A stretch of DNA of 64,000 nucleotides from Pseudoneurospora amorphoporcata (GCA_033297205.1 MU859091.1:124001-188000), one strand, 5' to 3'; numbered from the stretch's first letter, positions 22,253-35,385 are shown. The notes: a model not told the origin generated them from the sequence alone. A program made the numbers and translations.

Positions 22253-25200
22253 ATGCTTACCGTGCGATCACGCCGCTACCGGTCGTCGACCTCGGCTTCG
22301 GCGGTCCAGACCTCGAAAGCGGCTGAAGTCCTCAAAAGCCTCCTCGACCGTCTTCTAGATACGACGAGAGCGCCGGGCGCCAACGGATACCCCGACATAG
22401 ACGATCTTATAGACCATATACGAAAGATACACCAACATATCGCAGCAGCGCGACCTCCCTCCCCGCCACAAGACGACTTCCGCTATTTGCGCGGCTTTCA
22501 AACCCTTCTCGATGTTCTGCGATCGTTCTCTGGCTTTTACAATCCACAAAAGCGCACCGAAGCCGAGCGAGTTGGCTTGTTCGATTTGCTCCATGTCATC
22601 CTGGCCACCATTTCGGCTCTCTTCCGAGGACACCCCGGCAACAGACGCTATTTCCAGGACAGGGTTGAAGGTGGAGGTTGGGAGGCCTTGGAGCAGATCA
22701 TTGCCAGCATTGGGGTTGGAGGAGGCGACTCAGACCTCTGGACAAACCTCCAGCTGTTTGGAAAGTTGCTCTCCTTTTCCCTTGATGATCAGCGTCTCGA
22801 CGAGCTGTGCCGCTCTGTTGCCGAAGAAGAAAAGACACTGGAACAGACGCCAGCCGAGCCCGAAGCGAATAGACTGGACGAAGCTCCGGGACAAAAACAA
22901 GAGGTGGAACCACAACCCACACATGATGAGCGTTGGGGTGTTATTCAGGAGAGGTTGAAAGCCATTATTGGACCGACTACTGTTGTCCAGAACCCAGAGA
23001 TCATCCGGACGATTGTGGGATTTTGGGAGTCCATTCCAAGAACTGAGGGTGCTGCGGCCAGCCATGCCTCTATGATTGTGCTGACAGCCTTGTCATGCGT
23101 CGCCTCTGTCTCATTCTTCAACTTGACAGCCATCCATGGAACTGGCATTCTGTCTCGGCTTTTGCGCGTGCTCTTTTCCGAGAACCGCCTGCTTGCAGAG
23201 GCAGAGCACCAAAACGCTGCAGGGCTTTGCAGAAAGCTGATATCGCTCGGGATTGACGAGCTTGCAGATGCCCAGTTCTTGCTCTCCCGTCAGGACGCTG
23301 TCATGTCCGAGTTTTGCGTGGACATGTCAGAAAAGCACAATGGCCCTCCATTTGTGCAGTTTGACCTTTCACTCCATGGCCATTCCTCTATCGAGTTACC
23401 AAGTCTCGGTAGAACCTTCCCGCCACAATCAGCACATGGATATACTTTCACTGCTTGGGTCCGTGTTGACAGATTTGATCCCAAGTCTCATACAACGCTT
23501 TTTGGGGTTTTCGACTCTACCCAAACATGTTTTCTTTTGGCGTACCTAGAGAAAGACACAAAGAACTTTATCCTTCAAACGTCAGTAACGTCTTCAAGAC
23601 CCAGTGTCAGATTCAAATCGGTTGTCTTCAAACCAGATCGGTGGTACCACATTGCCATCGTTCACCGGAAGCCCAAGGCTCTGACCACGAGCAAAGCGAG
23701 TCTTTTTGTAAACGGAGAGTTCGCTGAACAGATACGGTCATCGTACCCGAGCACACCCCCAATTTCCAACGCCAGTACCGACAGCTTCACATCCTTTACG
23801 TCTAATGCCAACAAAACGAACCCCGTGCAAGCCTTCTTGGGCACTCCTCGGGACTTGGCAACTCAAGTCGGCCCGGGACTTGTACACTCAAAGTGGTCAC
23901 TCGCTTCTGCCCACTTGTTCGAAGATATCCTGAGTGATGATCTCCTAGCTGTACACTACCGATTGGGACCTCGTTACCAAGGTAACTTCCAGGATTGCCT
24001 TGGTAGCTTCCAAACTTACGAGGCTTCGGCTGCTTTGGGCTTGCGAAATGAAATCTTCCATCCCGGCAAAGATGAGGTGTCGGACATCTTGAGAGCTATC
24101 AGGGATAAGGCTGGAACCATCGTCCCGGAGCACAAGGTGTTGCTGAGTATACTTCCCCGAGCTGTGTTCCGAACCGATGGAAAGTTCATGGAATCAACGC
24201 TGTTTCGATCTCTTTCTCGCCACTCCGTTACCAACTTGTTACACGCAACCACGAAAAATGGGACTCCTGTTGCGATAAACGGAGCAGTATCTTGCATTAA
24301 TGATGCGTTGATAAGAGCCAATGGTTCTGGAGTTCTTACCGGCGACCCAATACTTGCTACTCCCTACTACTTCGACGACAACCTTTGGCGCTTGGCCGGC
24401 TTCACACCCGTTGCTCTCAAGATTGTTGAGCGGACCATCACAGGCGATGACCTTGTGCGTGCCGTTGAGATCATGCTCCATTGCATCACTCACAGCTGGA
24501 GAAACAGCGAGGCAATGGAACGGGACAATGGCTATGCCATCCTGAGCATGCTACTACGTGCCAAATTGGGATATGGTGCCTCTGCTTCTGACAATCCTTC
24601 ATGGAGGCTCTCACTGAGCCCCGACGAGAAGACCAGGCTTACCTTCCAGTTGCTAAGCTTTGTGCTCAGTTTTGTTGGCTATAATCATGCTGATCCCATT
24701 GATTCGTTTATCGTGAACCCTTTGGCCTATCGCATTCTTTTGATTGACCCCGACTTCTGGCGCAAATCTGCACCCATTATACAGGAGCTATACTACAAGC
24801 AGTTTGTCACGTTTGCGGTTAACAGCAAACACCACCAATTCAATAGTCGTAGGCTTCTACGCATGCGTACGTTGTGGCCTTCCATCCCTTTGAGAAATGA
24901 TCTTGTGGAACTCACTACTCTCGATACAGGTATTATCAAGCGGCTATTAGACGCTCTGAAGACGGAAACCATCTCAGAAGACATCTTACCACACTTCCTG
25001 ACCTCGTTTGAGGCCTTGATCAGATGTGGTTATAGTGCCGAAGTTTATCGCTCTCTTGCTCTTTTCATCACTTACACCTTCCACACTCCTGCAAACTCGT
25101 TGCCGCGAACACCAAGAGCCCTATCTTCAGCTAGTCGTTCAGCAACGCCCGGCCCCGGCCCTTATTCTGCCAAGCGACCTTCTCCCGAATACAGCGAGCT

Positions 25201-28200
25201 GTCCTCCAGCAATGGATCGAGGATGCTCACACGGAAACAGCTTGGCGTAAAGATGCTGGAGATGTACACCAGAATCCTTTGCGAGAATAACAACTTGGTG
25301 GACATTAGCAGGTTTGCCAAGACGGTGACCAACAAGGTGATTAATGTCAAGGGCTCAGAAAAGGAGTTCGTGCTGACGACGAGCCAGTGGCTACTTTACC
25401 TGCTCGCCGAAAACGATCCCGAAATCGTTGTCTATGGATGCAAGATCCTCGCCCGTCTACTTGTCACCCAGCCCACCAGTTACACAGCTAAGTTCGCCTC
25501 TAAGACCGGTGGTTTTTGGATCATGGCACATCGCTTAAAACACTGGTGGGACATTCCCACTCTCTGGGCTATCCTCTTCAGCATCCTCTTTGGATACGAT
25601 GTCGCACAAATCGACTTTGACAAGTCATTTGACTTCTTCAGTCTCTTGGAGATCTTCGGAGACAGCAAAGTAGTGTATCCGGATGTGCTCCCGGTCATGA
25701 CTGCCATGTTGCAGCATGGTCTTAGGGATATTCTCAGGTACCAGGATGATCCAGACTCTCCGGCAACCGAATATCCCGGGGCTACGACGTCTGGGGGCAA
25801 TCTTGCTGCGGTCCATACAAGGCCTAGAGCTAGATCTATGGAGTTGGGCCAGGCACTTGAATCTAGAAGTAAGTTTGATTTTACCTTTCCTGGTTACTCC
25901 AACTAACCCTGCTTCCAGGAGCCCCTATGCCTGATAAAGAAAGGGTCACCAATCATGCGAGCATTTTACAAACAGTTGTGCGTTTCATGGCAGACATGTA
26001 TAGCCGATCTGAAAGCTTCCGTGATTTCACGTTGGCATCAGACTATGTTCGGCTACTACTATCGGCTTTGTATCCTATCATCGTCAGTGCTGACCCAGTC
26101 TCTCCCGAAACTGAACTTGGATCTAAGGACTCCTCGCTCAATTTCGACGGAGTTGATGTGATCATTCGGCCAGTCGCCGGGTCATCATCATCAGCAACTC
26201 CGATCGTGCGAACGACCAATGCCGCTGTGGCTGAGCAACCAACCCCTTCACCCGGGCAACCTCGCGGTACACCTTTACGCAGGCCCTCGTCTTTTATCCT
26301 CGTTGCTCAAGACCAACCCATGTCACCTCCACCTTCCCGTCTCAACCACATCATGTCCCCGAAAAAGAAAGTTGCCACTCAGCAAGTCAGCAACGTGGTT
26401 CTGGAGGGCATCCTGGAACTCGTCATTAGCGTCTTCAATGACCAGATCCTGTCGCGTAAGGACTTTACGGGATTCGGCCTCTTTCTCAAGGTTCCGCCAG
26501 GCTTCCAGGAGCATCAGGCGTACTTTGAAACCTACATCCTACGCAATGCCATCACTCAGCTGAAAAACGCCGTTCAGCTGGACCAGAAGGCCCTTCTGGA
26601 ACCTAGGGTTTTGCAGAATATGTCGCGCCTCAACATGCACATGGCCGAGGCCATCTTTGAGGGCTGGTTCATCAACGGCGCTGAGACTATGCTTGACTTT
26701 ACCGGGACACTGTTGGAGTATCTACAGCGGCCAGATGTCTCAAGCATGAAGAGTGTCCGGCTTTGCAGTTCTGCGGTCAATACCATCAGAGCGACATTCC
26801 TAAAGCTTGTCCTGTTGAAGCTCTCCGACATGGATGATCCGCAGACAACTGACCAAGAGGCCACGTCGATCATGGAGAAACTTCTCTACTGGCAAGCCGT
26901 CCTTCTGAACTGCTTGACTCTCGATGATGACTTTATGAAGCTCCTCTGGTATCAACTATATAATAAGCTGGTTGACACCCGCGAGCCAATCCGTCTCATG
27001 GCAGCGATGGTGTGGCGGATAATGCTCGTTCAGAAGCCCGAGGAGTCATCGATACTGTTCCGTCAGTTTATGAGCCCTGACCAACAGCCATTGGCCAGAG
27101 GTTTCAGAAGACTGACTCAGCTGGATGATCAGTCCTTCCTCGAGTGGGTGGACAGTCATCGTTCATCCCTCGATATTTTGTTCTTCGGCGGCATGTCCAA
27201 GACATGGGAGGACTATGTGCGTACTGAGAACCAGCGCACAGCAGACACGGCTCGGTCACGGATGAGGAACCGTAAGGACAGGCTCAGACAATGGCACATC
27301 GAAGCCATGGAGCGCGATAGCATCTTGCTTCGGCATGAGATGAGCAATAACGCGTGGATGAAGAGCATCTACTTCACTGAACACTTCAAACACCAGAGGC
27401 TCCAACAGGATCAGCAGGATGATAACGCCTTCTTGGCTTCATCCTTTTCAAAAATGGAGCGCGAGCTGTACCGGCCTGGTGCGGTGTTCGCCAAGGAGCA
27501 GAAGATCAAATGGAAGCTTGATCGCACCGAGGGTCGGAATCGCATGCGTCTCCGCCTGCTCCCCGATTATGCTGCCACGCAGCAACCGGACTATCAACCA
27601 AGGGGTAATGCTGGCAGCGGCGCTCCGGCTTCAAGCCTAGCAACGGGTAACAGCTCGTCGTCTGGCCGTAGAAGCCGCGCGCCTTCGTCCGTCGCCCAGA
27701 CGCAGAGCAGAACCGCAGGAGTTGAGTCCGCAAGTGACTCCAACACGAACCTAGCACCGAAACTAGCGCCAGGCGATTCTGATCAACAAAGTGTCTCACC
27801 CGAGGATGACTACGAGCTTGTGGATGATCCCAACGAACAGGAAGATGATGCCTTTGAAGACAAGAACCGGAAGGTCATGCGCCGATTACAGCAGGGTGAC
27901 ACGGTGCAAAATGTTTATAATATCTCTCGCATCATCGGCTTGGATGCATCTGAGGGTATCTTGATTATTGGCAAGGAAGCCCTGTACCTGATGGATAACC
28001 TCTTCCAGAGCCCTGATGGAGAGATCATCAACGTCTGGCAAGCACCTCCGGAAGACCGAGATCCTTTCTCGGTCATGATATCCGGCCAGAGCAATGACAA
28101 CCGTAGGCAAGGCCAGAACCGTACCGATCAGGAGTCGCGCAGCTGGAGGTGGCAGGATGTTCTTAGTGTTTCAAAACGTCGCTTCCTCTTCCGCGATGTG

Positions 28201-30381
28201 GCCATTGAGATTTTCTTCACCGACGGTAGGAGTTACCTGTTTACAGCTCTCAACTCTGCCATGAGAGACGAGATCTACAACCGGATGATGAACAAGACGC
28301 CTCACAGCAACGGGCCGAACTTGCTACCCACGCCCGAGGACGCTTGGCGCCTTGAAAGTCTCAAGTTTAGTGAAGAAGCGCCGCAGACTTTGGGTATGAA
28401 GTTCGGAAGCATTTTCAACTCCTCTGCCTGGAACCCTATGATGAGAAAGTGGCAGAAAGGCGAGATCTCCAACTTTCATTATCTGATGCTGGTCAACACG
28501 ATGGCTGGCAGAACCTTCAATGACCTCACGCAGTATCCAGTCTTTCCCTGGGTGCTGGCAGATTATACCAGCGAGGAACTCGATCTTAATGATCCGGCTA
28601 CGTTTAGAGATCTCTCGAAGCCCATGGGCGCCCAGACGAAGAGCCGTATGGAAACCTTTATCGCCAAGTACCAGAGCTTGGCTGAGATGGACGAACAACC
28701 TTACCATTACGGTACCCATTACTCATCGGCCATGATCGTCTCGTCGTACTTGATTCGTCTGCCACCTTTCGTGCAGACATTTATCCTGATGCAGGGTGGC
28801 TCATTTGACCACGCTGACAGATTGTTCTACTCGATCCACGGTGCTTGGGAATCCGCTTCAAAAGACAACGGTACCGACGTTCGTGAACTGACTCCCGAGT
28901 TCTTCTACCTTCCTGAGTTTCTGACCAACATCAACGGCTACAATTTTGGTACTCGTCAGGGCGATGGCGGGAAGGTCGATAATGTCATCCTGCCACCGTG
29001 GGCCAAAGGAGATCCAAAGATCTTCATCGCCAAGAACCGCGAAGCGCTCGAGAGCCCGTATGTCAGCCAGAGACTGCACCAATGGATCGATCTTGTCTTT
29101 GGGTACAAGCAGCGCGGAGATGCGGCGGTGGAAGCTTGCAATGTGTTCCATCCGCTATCATACAAGGGCGGCAAAGACCTGGACAACATCTCCGATCCCC
29201 AGGAGCGTCTGATTGCGACGAATATTATCCATAACTTTGGCCAGACACCTCACCAGGTGTTCACCAAACCCCATCCTGCCCGCGAGCACGCCAGATGTCC
29301 CATCAAGAGGCTGGACACCTCCGTCCACGCTCTGACCAAGCAACCACATCCCCTTCTCGACAGCCACGAGCGCGTGTCTTCCCTAATATACGCACCCAAG
29401 CTCGACCGACTGCTCTGTGCCTCGCCCTTCCGTCTGAACCTGCCCCCACAGTACGACAAGTTCCTTGAATGGGGCTACGCCGACGGCAGCGTTCGTTTCT
29501 TCTTCACGAACGACCGCAAACCCGCCGGCCTTTTCGAGAACCTGCACATAGGGCAAATCTCTACCTTGACCTTCGCCGACTCCAAGACCCTCATCACCGC
29601 CGGCGAGGACTGCGTCGTGTCCGTCTACACGGTCCAGTCCACGCCCGGCAAGCCCGTGGAGCTGGTACCGCGCTCTTCCTTGTTCGGACACAAGACGCCC
29701 GTGACCACCATGGCCGTGTCCAAGGCCTTTAGCACTTTTGTGACTGTCTCGCAGGATGGTATCTCCTTCCTCTGGGACTTGAACAGACTCGAGTTCATCC
29801 GCAAACTCCCCATGGCAAGACCAGTCGAGTGCGCGCGCATCCACGATGTGACGGGCGAAATCATGCTCTGCAGCGGACCGAACGTGCTACTTTACACGCT
29901 CAATGGCGAACTCATTCTCGACCAAAACGTGTGTTCCTCCGACCCAGACTCGGCCAATAGTGACTACATCCACTCCTGCGCCTTCTACGAAGGCACATCC
30001 ACCAGCACCGTCGGCGGCGGCGGCAACGAGTGGGTCGAGGAGAACCTGGTGTTTACCGGCCACAAGCGGGGGAGGGTGAATGTGTGGCGGAAGACGGTAG
30101 ACTATCAGAAGCCCGGGAGTAATAAATGGGTGTTGGAACTGGTACGGAGACTGGATCATGTCAATACCAAGAGCGAGACCGGGCAGAATGTGGAGGCGGC
30201 GATTACGTGTATTAGCCCGATGCCGGGGTGTGTTTATACGGGGGATGATGATGGGCGGGTGGTGAGTTCTTTTCTTTCTTGCCTTTTTTCTTGCACGCTG
30301 ATGAAGATAATGTGGATGAAAGATGCTAACGAGAGGCTTGTGTTATAGTACGAGTGGAACTTGATTCAGCGGGAGCGATAA
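22253..30381 (+). CDS. bph1: BEACH-WD40 protein (Bph1/LvsA/neurobeachin family)
   Basis: Giant membrane-traffic scaffold, 2663 residues. Yeast Bph1 and the animal LYST/NBEA proteins act in protein sorting, vacuole or lysosome function and cell-wall delivery. Exons are 22253-25868, 25919-30261 and 30349-30381. Introns are 25869-25918 (GTAAGT/CCAG, 50 nt) and 30262-30348 (GTGAGT/TATAG). The last exon encodes only YEWNLIQRER plus stop. The order is: alpha-helical armadillo-type N-terminus; a LamG/concanavalin-like sandwich from about residue 364 (SIELPSLGRTF, YTFTAWVRVDRFD); a long helical region; a disordered Ser/Pro insert near 1310; PH-BEACH from about 1870 (RIIGLDASEGILIIGKEALY); the BEACH domain at about 2055-2310 (FHYLMLVNTMAGRTFNDL, TQYPVFPWVLADY, FDHADRLFYSI); then WD40 repeats to the end. 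The ATG at 22253 follows a stop-rich leader. Confidence 0.95.
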
Positions 30382-31094
30382 GTATGATTGATGGTGCTGT
30401 GTATATTGGGGTTTGGAAAAGGAGACAAAGGTACGAACTGAGCGAGCAGTTGGGAGAAGTATTCTGGATGCTAGATGGGGGAAGAGGAGGTGGTGGAGTA
30501 GACTGACCAGATGAAATGGAAAAGCAGCCTGTTGAATGGATAAGCATAGATAGGTATATGGAACAGCGTTTGCATTTGTTGGTCGTGGCTTTTTGTCATA
30601 ATCATTGGGAAAAGCAAGCAAGGGTCTATAGACGTGTCATCATGCCAGTGAATAGTTGGAGAGTTCATTGTTGATTACGAGTATTGAGAGCGCTAAGCTT
30701 TTGCCATATTCCGTAGGGACAGAATTCAGTTCCATTCACAAATTGTCTGCCCAAGCATACCCCAAGTCCAAAGCCTTGCTTGATCGGCGCCCCATAGCAC
30801 ACAATGTGTACACTGCCGCTCATCCCATCATCTCTCCAACAACAACCACGTGAAGATTTGAAGGCAATGAACAGGAAGCCAGTCGCTCTCGTTTCATCTC
30901 TGGGTTCTTTTCTTTCATCCTGTATTCTGATATTCCTCCAGACTCCCACCATTCGTCTTCGTCGTCTAAAAGTTTCTGTAGTCCTTTATGTTCACAACAG
31001 CGTACTGTCTATCCGCTTCTTTGGTTGCCTGCTTGCTTCCTTGCTTTTCCCTTTCCGCCCCCAACCCCATTATCCCCTCACATTGACCATGCCT
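30382..31094. other. Convergent 3' intergenic region (bph1 / nuo9.5)
   Basis: About 0.7 kb between convergent stop codons. No supported gene; short frames on both strands only. Presumably carries the two poly(A) sites. Confidence 0.5.
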
Positions 31095-31440
31095 CTATGC
31101 CTCCTCGGTATCATCATCGAAACCCGTCAACTGCTTCCTAGGTCCGGTAGGAACTGTAATCATAGTTTATCAGCCTCATTCCCCCTTCCGTGTGCTCGAA
31201 CCCACCCCAAATGCCGAAGAGGTAAGAAGAAGAGTAACCCCGAAACATACTAGGATAAGTAACGGGAATCGGCGCCGGGTTGACATCCCCAAAGTACTTG
31301 CGCACAGGCGGCACGACCGTCAGGAAGACGGGGCCCAAAGCGGCGATCACGCACGAGTAGAAGTAGGCGGGCTTCTCGCGGGCTGACCAGCGAATGTAGC
31401 GGAAGGGCTGGGACCAGAAGTGAGGGAGTGCGCCGGACAT
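31095..31440 (-). CDS. nuo9.5: NADH:ubiquinone oxidoreductase 9.5 kDa subunit
   Basis: Small accessory, membrane-associated subunit of mitochondrial complex I. Exons on the minus strand are 31440-31251 and 31153-31095. The intron 31250-31154 has a GTATGT donor and a TTACAG acceptor. The product has 82 residues. It starts MSGALPHFWSQPFRYIRW, followed by AREKPAYFYSCVIAALGPV with a single hydrophobic segment (about residues 25-44) and the conserved VVPPVRKYFGDVNPAPIPVTYP. The second exon gives PTGPRKQLTGFDDDTEEA. The split IPVTYP-I-PTGPRKQLTG motif is diagnostic for the fungal 9.5 kDa subunit. Ignoring the intron would give a false 100-residue product. It is divergent from wbp1, and an open upstream leader on the same strand is treated separately. 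Confidence 0.92.
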
Positions 31441-32147
31441 TGTTTTTGTTTTTGGGTTGAAGGATGTATTAATTTCTATGGTGACGGACGGGGCAGGTGT
31501 TAGTCAACTGACTCGTGGAATATTCGGCGGGTGGGTGGGGTTCGAGGAGGAGGAGTGGGTGTAAGTTGTCGATGGATTGGGATTGCGAAATTGCGGTTTG
31601 TGGCTATTAGCTGGTAGGTAGAGTGACATACATACCTCTAGCTCTGACTGTGACTTGTCAAATGAGGGAAGCCTTTTCTCGTCGCTATCGTCGTCGGCGG
31701 CCTCGTGGAGAGCTTCGCTCGGCAGCTGCTGCGATTTCGAGACTCGAGATTGCGTGTTGCCGTCGTCGCCCGCCGCTGCGGGAGGTTCCATCAAGTTCAA
31801 TTGCGGCGCAATCCACCAAGGTCCACTTTTGCTGACCGGGGTTGTCCCACGACTTCGGTTGTCTTGGCGCTTTGTCCGCGCCCGCCCAGCTCGAAGGAAG
31901 CTTGGGCCACAATCCAGAGGTTGCTCTCGTCCAGGGTCAATCGGGAAGGTCTTGGCAAACGGCTACGTATGCTGGAAGCTACAGCGCTATCGATTGGCAT
32001 TGAACACTATGGGTGAACGACACAGCATAGACGGGCGGGGGGGAGATAATCAACCAACTACCTACCTTACCTCTACCAATTCCCATGTGCTGAGTTGCTG
32101 GAGTCCTTCTTTTCTTCCCCGGATCCAACTACACCAAGGGACGAATC
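31441..32147. promoter_or_regulatory. Divergent promoter region (nuo9.5 / wbp1) with open leader frame
   Basis: About 0.7 kb shared upstream region. On the minus strand an ATG at 31791 opens a frame beginning MEPPAAAGDDGNTQ that stays coding-like to a strong GTATGT donor at 31635. A branch-like GACTAAC and a CATAG acceptor at 31476 lie 36 nt before the nuo9.5 ATG. This looks like a nuo9.5 5' leader intron (31476-31635) with an upstream ORF. On the plus strand the sequence before 32148 should be the wbp1 leader. Confidence 0.45.
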
Positions 32148-33716
32148 ATGAGGACGCTATTATCCTTCTTGTTGCTTGCGCTAGCGAGCGTAGTGGCTGC
32201 CATCAGCACATCTGGCAACAGGTTGCTGGTTGTCCTGGACGATGTCGCCGACAAGGCCACCTACTCCAAGTTCTTCGCTGACCTAGCAGGTCAGTAAAGC
32301 TCTTGCCAGATGCATTGCATCAGTTGCGCTAACCAAGCCATCCCCTCCCAGAACGAGAATTCAAGATCACCTACGAAACACCAAAGAGCGACTCCCTGAA
32401 CCTCTTCAACCTAGGCGAGCGCACCTACGACCATGTCCTCTTCCTGCCCGTCCACACCAAGGGACTCGGCCCCAACCTGACGCCCATGACCCTCCTCGAC
32501 TTCGTCAACGCCCAGGGCAACATCCTGCTCGCCCTCAGCGCCAACACCACCACGCCCACCTCGCTCGTCTCCCTCCTCTCCGAGCTCGACATCACCCTGC
32601 CCACCGACCGCAACAGCCTCGTCGTTGATCACTTCAACTACGACATCACCAGCGCCGCCGATAGCCACCATGTCCTCCTTCTCCCGGCCCCCAAGCCCGT
32701 CCGCGCCGGCATCAAGGACTTCTTCAGCGAGGACGCCGGCAGCAAGCTGATTGCCTTCCCGCGCGGCGTCGGCGCCGTCCTCGGCAACGGCGAGCTTCTC
32801 AACCCCATCCTACGCGCCCCGCCCACCGCCTACAGCTACAACCCCAAGGAGCAAGCCGAAGTTGTTGACGACCTCTTCGCGGCCGGCCAGCAGCTCTCGC
32901 TGGTGTCGACCGTGCAGGCGCGCAACAACGCGCGCGTGACGGTGGTTGGCTCGGCCGAGATGTTGCAGGACAAGTGGTTCGATGCCAGCGTAACCAAGCT
33001 GGACGGCAAGCCGGTCGTTCAGACGTTCAACAGGGAGTTTGCCAAGCGCGTTTCCGGGTGGACGTTCCAGGAGATTGGCGTGTTGAAGGTTAACTGGGTT
33101 GAGCATCATTTGGAAGAGGAGGGGGCGCCGAATGATTCTAACCCTGAGATGTATCGGGTGAAGAACAATGTGGTATGCATCTCTCTCTCTCTCTCTCTTT
33201 CTTTTTTTTTTTTTTTTTTGTTCTTTTAATATTTCCTTCAGCCCTTCCCTCTTGTTACAATAACTAACCCCTCCGTGAACACAACAGTCCTACACAATCT
33301 CCCTCGCCGAATACGCCTGGGACCACTGGATTGGCTTCAACGTGCCCGAATCCGACCAAGTTCAGCTCGAGTTCTCCATGCTCTCGCCCTTCCACCGGTT
33401 GAACCTCAAGGAGGAGTCGCGCCGCCTGGCCGCCGTGCACTACCACACCGTTTTCACCATCCCGGACCAGCACGGCATCTTCAACTTTAAAGTCAACTAC
33501 AAGCGCCCTCTCCTGTCCAACATCGAGGAGAAGAACACGGTGTCGGTCCGTCACATGGCCCACGACGAGTGGCCGCGCAGCTACGCCATCAGCGGTGCGT
33601 GGCCGTGGATCGCCGGCATCGGTGCCACGGTGAGCGGCTTTTTGGGCTTTGTGGCGCTTTGGATGTACAGTGCCCCCGTGGCGGCGAAGAAGGTGACTGT
33701 TAAGAAGACGCAGTAA
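32148..33716 (+). CDS. wbp1: Oligosaccharyltransferase 48 kDa subunit (Wbp1/OST48)
   Basis: Essential non-catalytic subunit of the ER oligosaccharyltransferase, which transfers the dolichol-linked glycan to Asn of nascent proteins. Exons are 32148-32289, 32352-33172 and 33288-33716. Introns are 32290-32351 (GTCAGT, branch GCTAAC, CCCAG) and 33173-33287 (GTATGC, CTAAC, AACAG). The second intron contains a CT repeat followed by a poly(T) run. The 463-residue product has a signal peptide (MRTLLSFLLLALASVVAA), the N-terminal GIFT-like fold starting SGNRLLVVLDD, and a luminal region with the family motifs FPRGVGAVLGNGELLNPIL and RNNARVTVVGSAEM. The conserved SYTISLAEYAWDHWIGF and RPLLSNIEEKNTVSVRH follow. 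One C-terminal membrane helix (WPWIAGIGATVSGFLGFVAL) leads to a Lys-rich tail (AAKKVTVKKTQ) with a KK-type ER-retention look. Confidence 0.96.
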
Positions 33717-34346
33717 AGAAAGGGATGTGTGTGATATGTCAAGAGATGTGGCGATCAAGTATAGAGGATTGAAAGAAAAGATGGAAATTGAAGGGCCTCT
33801 TTAGTGTTCACCTTTTCGTATGAGATATAACAGATATATACCAGTGGAAAAACAACAACTAGAGTTGTTAGGTTTCCAAAAGTTAGAAAAAGGACTATAC
33901 ACATTTGGCAAAGTTGGATGTTTGCCATTTTCCTTTGCGTTGCTGGACCATGCAGTACTTTGTCTGCTCCGATCAAATGCAAAGCGGATAATGTCGCAAG
34001 GCAAAAGCAACAACCAGTTTACCTAGGAACAGAGCGGAACTGGGACCGAAAGCTGGGACTGCCCATGAGCTTGTAACAACTCACTCAGACGTGAGCCCGA
34101 AACGGCAAGCCCGGGCCTCGAACCCCCGAACCATCCGGCCCGAAAGATAGCGGTACGAAACGGAACGGAACCACGGGTTAAGGGAGATGGCTACTCATGG
34201 GAATTGAATAGACCTTTGGTCGGGAGACGGTCCAGACTTTGGGTGCATCGTATATCGGATTACTCCCCGCCGGCCTCTCTCAATTACGGCTATTGTGAAG
34301 GGACTAAAACGGATATATAGAGACGAAACTGATCTGAATAGCCTAT

Positions 34347-34423
34347 GAAAAGACAATAAAGAGATTGTAAAGAGATTATAAAAAGTTTATGAAGAGACCG
34401 TGAAGAGACTAGGAAAAGTTCCC
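34347..34423. repeat. Seven degenerate 11-bp units, helically phased
   Basis: Seven consecutive units, exactly 11 bp each: GAAAAGACAAT, AAAGAGATTGT, AAAGAGATTAT, AAAAAGTTTAT, GAAGAGACCGT, GAAGAGACTAG, GAAAAGTTCCC. The consensus is RAARAGAYWRT. The purine-rich A tract recurs about once per helical turn, as in intrinsically curved or nucleosome-positioning DNA. It lies in the gap between wbp1 and rom2. Confidence 0.8.
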
Positions 34424-35385
34424 GCACATTCCATTACTTATATAGAGGGAACGTAGTAAGAAAGGTTCATTATCCAGACCAATCTAGGCATCTATCTTGC
34501 TTTCCGAGGTTTCCACCGAAACGTTCGTAAAAAGCCACCCACTCACGTACCTTGCTTGCTTGACCTAACTGCCTAAGGTACCTAGCTACAAGAAAATTCG
34601 ATCCTGTCGTCCTGATACGTGTGTCTACGACCACATCTCACATCACTAGAGGCATATCAGAGGTACTGCATAGGACCTATCTACATGTACAGGGGGACGT
34701 AATAGTCCAGGGTTCTGTACAAAAGGTCACTCACTCATCGATCTACCTCTAGCTAATGGATCTTATACCGGTCATAGATAATTTCCGTTGTTTGTACCTG
34801 CCTATTATATGTCCAGCACTACCTATTCCTTCATCTCTTACTCTCAACCCGACTCTTACTCTCTCCTCTTTCTGTTGGATGGGTATAGCTAGCTAGCTAC
34901 CTTACCGGTTGGTTGGTGTGAGGTGACGGAGTTGGGGTAGATAAGAGAGAGTCCAAACACCTCGCACTCACGGATGGGTAGGTAGGTAGGTATCACTTCT
35001 TATTCCCCGGCTTATTTGGTCCAAGTGGCGTTACATAGCAGCACACAGCAGCAGACGGGTTCTTCGAGTTGTTTTTGCCTTCCCAAGGAACAACACCATG
35101 ACGACTCTTTGTTTTTGTTAAGATGAGAAGAGAAGAGGGTATTAAAAATTCTGGAGAGAGATGAGAGGAAATAGATGAGTAGGAAGGAAGCCTTGGCCTT
35201 GAATAAATGTGTGTGTGCCGTCTTCCGTTATCCCGACCTCTTTCTTTCCTCCCTTTTTTGCTTGCAAACAAGTAAGATGCGTAAATGGCTTCTTCTGTAT
35301 CAGGACCAAAGACAGAGAGAGAGAAGGATAAACAAGAAATAGTAGGTAAAAAAATTGAAAGCAACAATAACATCCCGCCCTTTCT

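Noticed and set aside
34105..34140. Possible tRNA B box (GGTTCGAGGCCC, minus strand)
   Set aside because: No A box or foldable acceptor, D and anticodon arms upstream.
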